This document shows, one piece after another, positions 9,529-21,772 of a stretch of 64,000 nucleotides of DNA. Made by a program: the position numbers and the translations under genes. Under the pieces are notes generated by a model. It searched no databases and was not told the origin of the DNA. It was given only the letters and a program-made list of their open reading frames with translations. Position 1 is the first letter of the stretch, and the number at the start of each line of letters is the position of its first letter. Source of the DNA: Acholoe squamosa (lineage: Eukaryota > Annelida > Polychaeta > Phyllodocida > Polynoidae); NCBI GenBank assembly GCA_949317995.1, contig OX439041.1:7018001-7082000 (forward strand), in the 5' to 3' direction.

Positions 9529-10627
9529 TAGCTCGATGCAGCAAGTTGGGAACCTAAAACTTAGTTTTTCCTGAATTTTCGCTAAGAAATGCTGTAGTTT
9601 AGCCAAAAATTATCCGATTTACATAATATTTGCAGCAAATGAAAGATGAAACTCATTGCTTTCAGGCCAGGGTAGATGGTATTACAATAATATAGTGCAC
9701 AGTTTACCACTGAAGTACAAATTATGAATTTAAAAATCATTAGTTTAAAAAAATTGCTGTTTTTCAAAGTTTGGCCCTATATATTTTGTGAAAAAAATAT
9801 TCTAACCATCAGTTTTTGATAGATAGTGCATAATACTGACCCATCAAGTTTATAAATGAGTATGCTTTTTTCCCCTACCTCTATGGTGGCTTATTACACT
9901 ATGGGAGACATGTGATTTTTGTTAGTTTGCAAAAACTGTGATTTTCAGCAAAATTTCTGCTTGGGTTTTGATGAGGGACCACATAGATCACCATATATGG
10001 ACGCGTGATCACCCACTGATACCAGAATTATCCATTTTTATGTTCTACTCGATCATATTTAAAGGCATATTAAATATCTAAGTGATACAATAAGTGTGAG
10101 AAGAATTAGCCACATCTTATGATTCTAGTCTTTGGTGCTGACAACGATTTTGTTGCTATTTACAGCTAAATAGGTCAATAGTGCATTATAATAGGGCTCA
10201 CATGCCTTATATGGGGTTCTAATAGCATTTCAATATGGTTTTCAATGGGTCATCAGGTCAAAACAACAATGGATGATGGAATTTAATAGAAACAAAAGGG
10301 TTTTGCACCATGGACCTGTTCACATTGTTCAGGTCTTCAGATATTCTTATCTTGAAAATGATGAAGACATTTATGAGCATGGTGCTTTTCCAGTCCATAT
10401 GGGACCTACAGAGGGCACTTTGTCTTGTTTGACATGTTTTATGAGGGAATAATGCATAGCAAATGATTCTATTTTCATATTTTGTTATGATTTTTGAGAT
10501 AGAATCATACACAAGACTTGTCTTGTGCATCATATACAAAAATGTCCCTTGAATGAAGGCATTTTACATGCACAGCTGCCTCCAAAACTGGAAAACACTC
10601 AGGTTCCCAACTTGCTGCATCGAGCTA
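9529..10627. mobile_element. 1.1-kb TIR element at TA, copy B
   Basis: Perfect 27-bp TIRs (TAGCTCGATGCAGC...) with flanking TA at 9527-9528 and 10628-10629. It is about 88 bp longer than copy A. The first ~80 bp are identical to copy A; beyond that the copies differ by several percent plus indels, while the DNA to the left differs by under 1%. The right flank is unrelated to copy A's. This looks like a recombinant between two element copies. Confidence 0.8.
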
Positions 10628-10629
10628 TA

Positions 10630-11241
10630 CAGTACACAATGTGGTACAATGAATCACATGAAAATAACATTATTTTGATTCACTTGTCATTGCCAGGAGT
10701 GCACGTGCACTCACTCTAAAGAGATGTAGTGTGGAAATAAGGATGGAATTCTCATCCCAAAGTGGTAAGAGATCAATCTTTATTTTCACAGAGATCCCCT
10801 GTACAATTGTGTACCACCGTACTACACTGGCCCTCTGCCATACAGTTATGGTGCCTCACTGTTCATGTATTTGATGATCCCTGGTAGATTCAACAGTTAT
10901 TTCTTACAGTGCAGCACGGGATATCCTTGTTATTTCTCCAGGGCACACACGGCACTGTAAAACAATGATAAAGTCTGCCAGATGATGACAACAGAAAAGT
11001 GGCATATAGGTTGTGCTTTCATCGTGCAATGAGTGTGTATTCCCGTTTCCTGACAGAAAGGTTGGATCTTAACCTTGATGTTTGATCTATATGACATGAA
11101 TAGCTCTAGGATGTTGTGCATGTGTAGTGTACCTGCCATCATGCACTGCAGGACAAACCTGCGTGCAGAGAAAAAAAATCAAGGTATGTACAGAATCTGA
11201 GCCTACCTGCCAAAGGTAAGGCAGCAGTACATCATATCAGT
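10630..11241. other. Non-coding; contains part of a dispersed repeat
   Basis: No gene seen. 10697-10712 is a perfect 16-bp palindrome centred on CACGTG. 10770-10830 resembles one end of the fold-back element at 55225 (TTTTCACAGAGAT...GTGTACCACCGTACT). Confidence 0.45.
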
Positions 11242-11539
11242 AGGCTGTTGCTCCTATTGTAAAAAGAGCTGTGAGTATATGCCCTCTTTTCTAAACAAGT
11301 CGTGCACTGCACTACCAGGTACCTACTCATGTCACACGCTCTATAGTTTATTTATAGTTTATAGTACTGACTGACTTCTCCCAACTAGGCACCTACTCAA
11401 ATCCCCCTTTTTGAGCACCGTACTTGAATGACCACTTGTGAGCAACAAAAGGGACAAGTTATAGCTACATGAAAAGAAAGGACTGGAAATGAGGGCATTT
11501 TTAGCCAGCTCTTCCTTTTACTATAGGAGCAACAGCCTC
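11242..11539 (+). mobile_element. MITE family 1 (GTTGCTCCTAT ends), copy 1
   Basis: Bounded by AGGCTGTTGCTCCTAT and its inverted counterpart ATAGGAGCAACAGCCT. The family recurs at 12132-12487, 19036-19400, 25967-26600 and 34891-35256, in both orientations and with shared internal sequence (e.g. GAGCAACAAAAGGGACAAGT). No ORF. Confidence 0.85.
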
Positions 11540-12131
11540 CAGCTGAAGTATGCACGCTTTCTTTACTGTAATGACAATGCAAATCACCATAGCAGGCAAC
11601 CTGCTTTTTGTCACACCATACCTATATGATTCATATAGTAATTACAGCGAATAATTCCAAATGTAAATTTCTGCTACAATTAATCAATCATTTTTGGCAA
11701 GTGATCTCATCTAAAATAAAGAATATGAGCAGGCTGCCCTTGGTCTCTGAGACCCAGGAAACCAAACTGGAAGCATCATGTTTGGCAAAGTTTATTTTGT
11801 CCAAATGATTCTGTATTTTAGTAAATTGCATACAAAAAATCACTCTGGTTTGATCTGCTTTGGGCTGGATATTGTGGCTTTGTTAATATAATGTGAAATA
11901 TTTTTTTACCGTTTCACTGACTGTGTAATAGAACCTGATTAAACCTGATTCAAACCTTAAACCTTATTTGGTAAGAGGTATATATGTATCACTAACAATA
12001 GGTTATTTCATATTGAATGTGATTAACAACACATGATTATTCTGACTGGAATTAAAGACTTTTGAAATGAAGCTCTTTTCTCCAGTGCCTGATACATGAC
12101 CTGAATGCAATCAGAGTTCTCTTAATCAGCT

Positions 12132-12487
12132 CTGGAGGGTGTTGCTCCTATTGTAAAAGGAAGATCTGTCTAAAAATGTCCTTGTTTCCAGTCCTTTCTT
12201 TTCATTTAGCTATAACCTGTCCCTTTTGTTGCTCACAAGTGGTCATTCAAGTAAGGTGCTAAAAAGGGGGATTTGAGTAGGTACCTAATTGGGAGAATTC
12301 AGTCAGTATAATATACTATAGAGCGTGTGGCATGAGTAGGTACCTGGTAGTGCAGCTCTCTCTATTTTAAACAAGGCAGGTGACTTTTCAAACTAATGTG
12401 GTGAGTGCAAGTACTTAGGTGAAGCAGTGTTTAGAAAAGAGGGCACATACTCACAGCTCTTTTTACAGTAGGAGCAACACCGTCCTG
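12132..12487 (-). mobile_element. MITE family 1, copy 2
   Basis: Inverted relative to copy 1. Ends CTGGAGGGTGTTGCTCC and GGAGCAACACCGTCCTGAG. Confidence 0.85.
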
Positions 12488-13220
12488 AGCTATTCCATCA
12501 GTGAATTGTTGCTATATTTGGATAATAGCAAGCCAAATTTGATAATTAGTCTCCATGGAGTCCTAGTGAGTATCAATCACAAGCCATAAAGGGCCGGATA
12601 ACTCTCCAAACAAAGCATTCAAACATAAATCACAGTTAGCTGCTTGTAGTAATTGATCCTCGGTTGTCGGCTCCTTCTCCGTGTGACGTGTGTTCTGATC
12701 CTTGGGGCAATCATCCATCTTTATTCACACACCATTTTGTAGTGCTTCAGAGCTACCTCAGATTGTCTTTATGTAGGTTAAGAAATACGTCTACGAGCGA
12801 ACTTCTAGTGGGGCTTCCTTAAAAGTTAATTTGTTTTCATCTGTGCATACCCTTCAGGGGGTCTGCTGGAGGTTAATTCAAAAGGCTCTACTATCACTAC
12901 CCCAGCAATGGTAGAAATTCTTCTGCCTTATCCATTTCAGCGGAGGGCCAAAATAAATGAATAGCTGGTGAAACACTCCTTTTCACAACAGGGATTACAC
13001 AAGCGTTCCCCTTCCCTATACAGAGAGATGAACATTACGAGGCACTTAAGATAGGGTTCCAGGGTAATTCAGCTGAATACATTTTAGTGCATTATTTGTC
13101 ACAGTTGTAATGGTTTTACATGTAATATACCAATATGACCGTAGCTGATGTCTCCTTCAAATAAGTTCCATGAATTTTGCTACAAGTTCCCAACCTCAAT
13201 TTACTAATTCTTGTTCAAAA
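12488..13220. other. Non-coding with a family-Y end fragment
   Basis: 12869-12900 (CTGGAGGTTAATTCAAAAGG) matches the terminal repeat of the element at 17319-18464. No gene. Confidence 0.4.
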
Positions 13221-13296
13221 TGACATTTAATTTTTATAGAAAACTTAAACTCTCATAAGTTGGGTCTTACCTAGTACTTTATTGTCTGACAGGCAG
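13221..13296. repeat. Dispersed repeat (pair with 20873-20952)
   Basis: The stretch TTTAATTTTTATAGAAAAC...CATAAGTTG...CTGACAGGCAG recurs, diverged, at 20873-20952. It is an old interspersed repeat of unknown type. Confidence 0.5.
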
Positions 13297-15406
13297 TATG
13301 ATAACCTTATTGTTAGCCTGGCATATTTGTCGGTGGTTGCATTCTCACCTTTACCCCCCCCCCCGCAAGTATCATCAGGTAAGCTTTATATTTCCATTTT
13401 GTATCAGGTTTCCATTGTTTATTAGGTTTCAATACGTATGGCTCAGACAGCATATCTCTGTCCATGTACCGACGTTTACAAAATGCAAATATTCTGAATT
13501 TTTTATATAAAGGCAAGATACGTGTCATCATTGTTGAGTGCAGAGTCTCTCAAAAAATCACTTTAAGAGTGTGGTAAAATCTGAAGCGGAATAGAAATGC
13601 TTTCAACAGTTACTAGACTTTCAAGGTCAAACTCCTTGACTTTCATGAATGTATATATGAGTATCTCATATAAAAGTTTGACATCTCCAGGTCTGCCCGG
13701 AGGAAAATGCAAAATGTAATGTGCTTTGACAAAATCACAAGTTGCAAATGAAACTAAATGCTGCTGTACTGTTTCAGATCACTAGCATGGTCAGGGTGAC
13801 AGCCGGGGCATTTATCTTTCATTTTATAACCTGTTTTGCCTGCTACAGTGGGGTGCTACGATTTGCAATTTTAGGAGCCTCGTTCCCATTCTAATATATT
13901 TAGTCCATATCAGTGGATGTTTTTATAAGAAATCTACTCATCCTGAATTCTACCACCAGTTTGTAAGATCAAAAAAACAAACCCAATTTTCAAAATTTTG
14001 ACCCAGTGAATGTACACCCCTTTCTTATATCCACAACAGTTTGGTTCAAGGAACGCCCACCAGGTGCCAGCACCTCACAGCATCCCAAATGTTTTCAAAC
14101 CTCAATTTCCCTGTACTCCTCACTGATCTTTAGACCCTTACTGCTTAGCACCTCGCTCTACTACAATATTAGCCTAACCCCAACCAAATCTCATAGACTG
14201 GATTCTCTTGGACCTTTGATTGGCTCGCCAACCTTTCCTCTTTACCTCCTGAAAACACTTAGCACTCATGTTGGAGATGAGTGGAAAAGTATGGGGATCT
14301 GTCAGTTAGCCATCCAAAGTTCCACATTTCACTTCTGCATCTTCATGCAAAGGTTATCAGGTATACCAGTATGTACGGTGTCTTAATAACTCCAGATCAC
14401 CTGACAGGGATCCATCACTTAGATAGCAACCACCGACAGGTGATCATTGAGACAAGATTAAGAGACTACACAATTTCCGCCAAGGCTTATCAGGTCTGGG
14501 ACGAGGCTGAGAAAAAACTTCAGACTTGGAACTGTGCCTGTACTCAAGAGTATGAACATGGATGTATCTAAAGACAGCATTAGAAATATAGCCATGGCCA
14601 TTTCTGACCCTGTTCCTACCCCATGATCACTGGAGCATGACCATGACATGTGTATGATGAGTGGAAGGAAACAATAGAAGGTGTGAGTTCTTATTGTGCT
14701 GCTGGTAGGAAGTAGAGGGGGGGGGGCTGCAGCATCCACACACTATAGGTTAGAGGCACTGGTCAGGGAAACCACAACAAAACAAAGCTGGGGTCAGAAA
14801 ATGCTAGATTTCTAGACAAGGGGGCTAAATATTTTCTTGTAGAAAAGGCTTTAAACTTTTACGTGAGCTTAGCATTTTCTTTAGGAAATTTAACATAAAA
14901 ATTGGAAATTTGTTTTAGTGGTGTGTAGAGGTAGATTCCATAGGCATGTGGTGACCAAATCTAACTGTAATTTACCATGTTGAGTTCGTACCTTAGTAGA
15001 TAAATGTTTCTCTTTCATATAGTGCCATTGTCGAAACCATAAATGTAACAGAAAACGGTGAAAATACACTTTTCTATGTCACTTTAAAATTGTCCTTAGA
15101 TCTGTCTCCAGCCCCATTATCATGCTGTATCCAGGGCTAGAAATGGCCACAGCCCTACATCTATGACTGGGGCCATAGAGAGTGCGGTCTTCAACCTGCT
15201 TATTGCAAATCAATAATGTTCAGGGATCATAAAGCTTCCTCACCTTCCGGTAATTAGAGTTAAGTGGATCACAGCCACCATGAATCCCACATTAGCATGG
15301 ATGACTCACCCAGCACCTATCTCTTTATTGACACCTGTCTGAATGATGATCCAAAAAGCCTCGGCCGATGGATCCTCCTCCAGACAGCAATTAAGATACA
15401 GCAACA
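13297..15406. other. Gene-free stretch
   Basis: Short frames only. The frame ending at 14571 (from about 14350) has an amphipathic, coding-like stretch (SAKAYQVWDEAEKKL), but no splice context makes it convincing. Homopolymer C (13352) and G (14718) runs are present. Confidence 0.3.
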
Positions 15407-15425
15407 CCTGTCTGATCCCCTCCAT

Positions 15426-15479
<54 letters not shown>

Positions 15480-15504
15480 AGGCTGGACAGGATCAGACAT
15501 CTCT
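15407..15504. repeat. (TA)n microsatellite inside an inverted repeat
   Basis: 15428-15475 is 24 TA units. It is flanked by TGTCTGATCC on the left and GGATCAGACA on the right with further partial pairing, so the microsatellite forms the loop of a cruciform-prone inverted repeat. Confidence 0.75.
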
Positions 15505-16320
15505 TCTCTTTTGAGACCCTGAAGGGTTACTCTCCCGAGTTAACCCTGTGTGAGCAATGGGCTGCACCAGCCTATACTGGTATACTGCTGACTCTGGAAG
15601 ATTCATCTGGGCTGAATATGCCAAACTCTGTCCATCTTCCACATCCACATTAAAGGATTCATCACCAACTGAAGACCTATCTCGCGAATTACTTTCTCAC
15701 CTAGCTCAATAACCGGCTTGTTGACAGTAGCATCACAAAGCTATTGAATTTCTCATCGTTATGCCATCAGAAACAAAGCCTAATAACAAGAGATCTATGT
15801 GGGTCACCAATATTATTATAATGAGGAACATAACTATGACAAATATGTAGCTCAAATTGCATGTGCAATCTATGTCAAACAATGACATGTGTGCTCATTT
15901 ACTAGTTCAATAGTTTGAACAAAGTAATTTGCATTAAGAGAGAATTGCTTGTTGGTTGACAAATCATTCTCTATCACAGAAATAAAAGTATTAAAGATAA
16001 TGTGGGTATTTAGAACTTGAACGTACAACAACTGAAGTCAAAATTACAGTGAATGGATGTACAAGACTAACTAAGAGCATTACTAACTAATTTACTGTGC
16101 ATCACACATATGAATGTTTCATCAATATTGCCAAAAGAAAATACTTTTGTCTTATTTCAAAGCCCGAATATTGTGAGACCAAATAAAAATGTCGTTGTCA
16201 TGAGAAAAATAAGCATGGAAGTATTCTAGTTGTGTATGGTCTGACAAAAAGCTGCTTGATTTGATACTGCAACGTATAAAATCTGTATCCCACTACTCCC
16301 CTCAAAGACATATTACAGAC
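15505..16320. other. Gene-free stretch
   Basis: AT-rich, no recognisable gene or repeat pair. Confidence 0.3.
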
Positions 16321-16327
16321 AGATATG

Positions 16328-16525
16328 CGCATGATGCATTAATGCATCATGCCCATTGGTCATCATGATGCACCAATGAAGTGCTCCCGACAATGCTTGC
16401 CTGCACTAAATCAGGGCATCATGCCAACCCTATTGGGTTGATACTACTCCCGGAGGGTCGGCATGATGCTCCAATGAAGCGCTGGTGAGCAGTCTCACCA
16501 GCACTTCATTGGTGCATCATGATAA
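16328..16525. repeat. Nested palindromes rich in ATGATGCA words
   Basis: ATGATGCATTAATGCATCAT at 16331-16350 is a perfect palindrome. CATCATGATGCACCAATGAAG near 16362 is inverted at about 16500-16520. GGCATCATGCC/GGCATGATGC lie between them. Together they make a small multi-hairpin element. Confidence 0.65.
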
Positions 16526-17318
16526 AGTATTCCTCATCCCTAACTTGCAGAGATTATTTTCACAGAGATATCGCTATTTTCAGAGAGATTCCTTTTCCCA
16601 CCACACTGCCACTGTACAACCGTGGGAGAGCTTAGTTGCTTTTACAGATAATATGCCAATTTTTAATCATAATATCTATGTGCATGGCAGAAGAAACTTT
16701 AACTAGTTAACTGACTTTGTGAGCATAAAACAACCGTCTGGATGAAATGAATGGGTCTGCTGTTCTATTATAAGTGAATTTGCCATCAAGCCGTTTAAAT
16801 TCAATAATAATTTCAATGAAAGTGACTGGGAGCTTTGATCAGTCTCTCACTGGAGATTTGATATAGGGTGTTTTATCAGACACTCTGCTCTGACATTGCT
16901 AGTACTGAAACTTTGGTTTAAATGTACTGACATGGATATTTAGTCTTCTGTTGTTACTGTCTATGAATCTACCATAACCATAACTTTTTGGGGCATCAGA
17001 ATTTATTAAGCCACCTCATCAAATCAGTCATTCAGGATTGAAACCTTCTAAGGGTAATGATTCTTTTCAACTCAATTACAAATTGTGGCTTCTGGAGGAT
17101 TTCTGTTTCAACTTGATTGAGCCTTTTGACCAAAATCCTTTTCTGATCCTCATTTGATTGCCATTGCCATTAAGGAAGGCAATCACCTCAAGGGTTTTTT
17201 TTTATTACAAGAAGAGCCGTGTTAACTTCATGGCCAGAAATTAACACAAATAGAAGACAAGGATAGCTTCAGTATCAAGTGGAATGAATTTATGTGCACT
17301 CTCAACATATGCATGTCA

Positions 17319-18464
17319 GGAGCTTAATTCAAAACATCCTGGGATCCCAACCCCAGCGATCTTAGTGTAGGCACATATCATAAGACCAGGCTGCAGGCTA
17401 TTGCAAAAAGATTTGGAAACGGTTTTGTCGGAGGTGGTATTACTGACTGACCTCAGGGAATCAATTCCCTGTTGGGTTGTCAAAAGATAATTGGTCATAG
17501 AAGTAGTTTAGGAGTGGTCAGGAACTGGTGAATGCTTCCTAATCGAGCACCAATTCCCAGACAGTTCCTTTCTCCAATCCCCTGGCCTTTTGACTATGGG
17601 AAGCATTCAGGTGGAATTAATCATGGAACCAGTTCCTCAACTTTTTGCAATGCAGTCTAATTCAGAGTAAGTCAATTCCATTACAGTATAAGGTGGGAAT
17701 TGGTCTCCCTGGGTGGAGAATCAGGAGGAACTGGAAGATGCATTAGTTACAGTGAGAATTGAATTCCCAATCTTTTCGCAACAGCCTCCAGGTCTACCCT
17801 ATGTAATGCAGTGGATGCAGGCATGTCCAGAATAGCTAGTCCTGGGATCACTTCACTATTCCATTTCCACCACTAAGATCACTGCGATCTTAGTGAAAGA
17901 AATGCATAGTGGTTTCACCTGAGTACAAGAGCACTTACAGGGAACACTCCTGATCGAAAGAGTGAATAGCCTGCTGCATACATAAAGAGGGGAGGGAGGA
18001 CATTTGCTGAGTGTCCTTGAGGGCTCTTAGGGCTACTCATGCGTTAAGTGCACTCTAAGGTAATTCTTCCCTTCTCTCTCTTTGTCCTGGGGGGGGGGGC
18101 ACAATGCTTCTAATAGGCAAGCATAAATCATACATTCATGGGAACAACTCTTGAATACTGTACAGGGGTCAACTGCACCCTCTGCTCTTTTGTTAGCCCA
18201 TATGGGGATGGGGAACAATGGTATAAGCACTCTTGTGAAGAAGAGTGACTCCACAGCTATTCCTTTATTTTGGGACTCTTACCCCTGTGCCTAGTCAGTT
18301 CTTCTTGGAATAGTGTAGGAGGGCTGAGGCTAAGATCGATGCGATCTTAGTGCTGGCTAGGATATGTGAACCCAGTCAACTCTTAAGTTCGCTTAATAGG
18401 ATAAGGCTGATTTATTCCTAAGATCGCTGGGGTCGTGATCCCAGGATCTTTTGAATTAAGCTCC
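17319..18464. mobile_element. Family-Y TIR element with internal CTAAGATC hairpins
   Basis: The ends GGAGCTTAATTCAAAA... and their inverted copy match over about 48 bp. Subterminal CTAAGATC/GATCTTAG words occur at 17358-17365, 17871-17895 (hairpin), 18330-18350 (hairpin) and 18418-18425. A smaller element (17390-17792) is nested inside. No ORF. A right-end fragment of the family is at about 27200-27532. Confidence 0.75.
17390..17792. mobile_element. Family-X MITE nested in family Y
   Basis: The left end GCAGGCTATTGCAAAAAGAT and right end ATCTTTTCGCAACAGCCT are imperfect inverted repeats. A right-end relative is inserted in MITE family 1 copy 4 (about 26268-26543). Confidence 0.65.
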
Positions 18465-19035
18465 AGATACCATTCAGTTGAGGGAATCATTTCTATATGG
18501 GTTCAATGCATCAATTTAGCACATATTTTCTTTGTGAAATTGGCATGAATCAAATATTTGAAATTATGACTAAACCTTGAGAGATCCATTCTTTCTTAAT
18601 TGGAGGTAGACACAAAAGTACCTGAGTAATGTAATAGTGTATGTAATAGTTAAATGGTGGTATTTAGAGGCATACCATTTTACATGTGCGGCTGATGCAG
18701 AAGCTATTTTGTACCTACCATTTTAGGAAGAAAACATATCTATTCGGAGCAGAAGTAGCAATTTAATGTTGCAGCATCAGATAACACATTCTTGGAATAG
18801 AGTGGTAATGTTAAATTTCAGGAATGGAAGGGTCAAATAAGCAATAGTTTAAGGGCTTTGGATAGGTGAGGAAAGTGAAAAGAGATAAGAAGGTACTAGT
18901 AGGGAAGTGGTACTTGCCCTCAACCCTTTTAGCATTGCATGTAGGTCAGGAGGATGTGTATAAAATGCAGCATTACTCTAAATCCTTGCATAGGTTAAGA
19001 GGTGCGTGCCTTGCTTTCAGGTAATCTGCCACCTC
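18465..19035. other. Gene-free stretch
   Basis: No gene or clear repeat seen. Confidence 0.3.
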
Positions 19036-19400
19036 CAGGAGGGTGTTGCTCCTATTGTAAAAATAGCTGTGAGTATGTGCCCTCTTTTCTAAACAAGTCG
19101 TGCACTGCTTCGTCTAAGTACTTGCACTCACCACATTAGACTGAAAAGTCACCTGCCTTGTTTAAAATAGAGAGAGCTGCACTACCAGGTACCTACTCAT
19201 GCCACACACTCTATAATTTATTATACTGACTGACTTCTCTCAACTAAGAACCTACTCAAATCCCCCTTTTTAGCACTGTACTTGAATGACCATTTGTGAG
19301 CAACAAAAGGGACAAGTTATAGGTACATGAAAAGAAAGGACTGGAAATGAGTGCATTTTTGGCCAGCTCTTCCTTTTACTATAGGAGCAACACCCTCCAG
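19036..19400 (+). mobile_element. MITE family 1, copy 3
   Basis: Ends CAGGAGGGTGTTGCTCC and GGAGCAACACCCTCCAG; full length and the same orientation as copy 1. Confidence 0.9.
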
Positions 19401-19736
19401 GACTGCAAATACGGGAAGTTATTCACAAGGGTGGGTGGAAGTATTAGGTCTACAAGATTCATCAAATTTCGGGTTATTTGAAGCTGTTCAAAAAAACTAA
19501 TTTATGGATAGGAAATGAAAACCTTTTTGTGCTATCAATGTTGCTGTATGATGGTGTTTTGTTTTTTGGATGGTATGTGAATACAGAGATAAAGGATGGT
19601 GCAGAGATTCGGATGAGCTTAGGAGCTCTTAGCCAACATCTTTCTTGAATCCCTAAGATAAAAGATGCATGGCCTTCTAGTGCCTCAAGGATTACACTTG
19701 AATAATGACATCACTGAAAACATGATAGATCTGTAA

Positions 19737-19910
19737 CTGGTCATCCTCCTGACGACCTGAGTCGTCAATATGACGACTCGGTACTGTCAGTATTGTCATC
19801 CAGAAGACTGATGACCTAAAGTCGTCATTTTGACTCCCTAAAGTTGTAGTTTTAGGTATCGTCAACTTGAGGACCTAAAGTGGTCACCGCTGACTAGTTT
19901 TAGATCTTCC
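19737..19910. repeat. GTCGTC/GACGAC imperfect palindrome repeat, copy 1
   Basis: Repeated units like GACGACCTAAAGTCGTCATT alternate in orientation. The whole block is present in inverted orientation at 58711-58877. Confidence 0.7.
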
Positions 19911-20872
19911 ATGTTTTCAGTGCACCCTATAGGGTAGTTGTTCTGCCCCCGGTTCCTACAGAGCTGTCGGCTCCTTATCTCAGGGGTAGATTCTGACTCG
20001 TAGGCCAGTTACTCATGTTTAGTCACACACAGATGCTCTCATAAATTCACTGCCTCTCATACTTTATAAAATAGGGTGCTATAGAATATGTATACTTGGA
20101 TTATTGTTTTTCCCAGCATTGCGAGAAGACATATGGGTCATTTCTAATTCTATTCTTCAAAAGGAGAACAACCTCCAAATACAAAGAATAAAAAGAATCA
20201 CTTGATGCAGAGAAGGAAGAAATCATGCTGTATAATCTCCCATTGAATGCCATATCCATACAAATACATGTAAAAGAAGACACTGCCCAATTTTGTCTTA
20301 TGATGGATTGTGTTAATGCTGTTTCTATATTAATATGAAAAGGTTCAGACAGTGTTATTGTGACATATATTTCATTATGGAGGAATGCAGCAGCCTTATC
20401 TGATGCCACCCTCATTGACCTATTTTAAAAAGTCCTTGTGCCTATCTAAATGCAAGCAAGGTGAAGGAATTAGATGAAGGCAGGGGATTACGGGTATTTG
20501 TTGATGGGTATGGCTGTCAACTTAGGATAGCAAACACGAGTTTCATCATGTCCCATGTCCTCTCTCATCAACTCAGCAGAATGGGTCTTGCCCTCTGACT
20601 GACTAAGGTAGCTGTGGCTTGTGGTGTGCGTGCGCATGGCTTAGGGGAGGGATATAGTGCAGCTCATAGTGGGATCAGGATAAAAGGATGGCTAATCTTC
20701 AGGGTGGGTCACAGTCATTTCTACACATGCTGGTGCAGTCAATTGTCTGTAGAAAATGACTTTTTGTCAAATATCCTGGTCAAAATTGATATCATAAAAA
20801 TGTCATAATCCTGTACAGACTGATAACTTTGTAACAAATTAAAAATCTCAATTTTACTTCTTTTTCTTTGAA
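19911..20872. other. Gene-free stretch
   Basis: A 104-aa minus-strand frame (20101-20415) has no recognisable domain or splice support, so I do not call a gene. Confidence 0.3.
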
Positions 20873-20952
20873 TTGTCATTTAATTTGCATAGAAAACCTA
20901 AACTTTTATAAGTTGAATTTCACCTGGTACTTCATGGCTGTCCGACAGGCAG
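20873..20952. repeat. Dispersed repeat (pair with 13221-13296)
   Basis: Diverged copy of 13221-13296. About 110 bases downstream, 21062-21112 matches one arm of the 55225 fold-back element (GAAGCCCCAGGTGGCAGT). Confidence 0.5.
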
Positions 20953-21483
20953 ACTGATTAAGTATGGTCTATATAACTCACATTGTAACTAATAACTTTT
21001 GAGTGTAACATGGATCCTCATAAAACAAAACAGTTAATCATAATTAAAAAAACATTTAACCAGTGTAGTTTTTACAAGAAGCCCCAGGTGGCAGTACGAT
21101 GGTACACAAATGTTTTATATAGCACCAAGTGCCTCAGTGCTTTTATGACAGCTAAAAAAGATCCAAAAGATGTTCAAACAGAAGATGACTCATTTTGCAA
21201 AATGTTGTGTTGCTTCTTATAGAGATAAGCGAGCTAAAGGGCCACCCATAATACAAACCTCTACAGTAGGAAGATGTTGTAAGTGTTATAGAAGTGTGTT
21301 GTGGTGTGAATATGGAGGGGGATGTACAGTCAGTTAATGGATATTTAATTAATTGAATCCAACTAGATGACTCTGTAAAGAGCACTTGGCATATTCAACA
21401 ATCAGAGGTGATATCATGGTAGCGTTGCTCCTTCGTGGGGGGGGCACTCATAATGTGTAAGTGACACCGGTATGAGGCTGGCA

Positions 21484-21772
21484 AGGTCACTTTTGGACTG
21501 GAATCCCTATACCATATCCCTGATTGTTTGCCGTAATTCCTCTCACCAAGGGTCACTATTTGTCAAAATCCCTATCACAAAGGATCAAGTTTCTCCAATT
21601 TTGATCTCACGCATTAAATTTTATGTCAATTTTTTGAATTTTCATCCCCAAAAAAACTGCCATTAAAGGTCACTTTTGATGAGAATCCCTCTAATTAAGG
21701 GTTACTTTCAGCAAAAATCCCTTTCAACGAGAGTCACCTTTGGTGATATTCCCTTTCATCAAGGGTAAGGGC
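21484..21772. repeat. Degenerate ~35-bp minisatellite (AAGGGTCACTTT...AATCCCT)
   Basis: Alternating GGGTCAC and AATCCCTNTCA words recur about seven to eight times with variable spacing. Confidence 0.6.

Noticed and set aside
14006-14571. Overlapping plus-strand frames of 126 and 96 aa
   Set aside because: The second has a helical, coding-like end, but no acceptor/donor pair or homologous motif supports it. Left as a weak possibility only.
15264-15653. 129-aa frame through the 15.4-kb TA repeat
   Set aside because: Created by the microsatellite, with no domain or splice support.
20101-20415. 104-aa minus-strand frame
   Set aside because: No recognisable domain, no splice context, composition like its surroundings.
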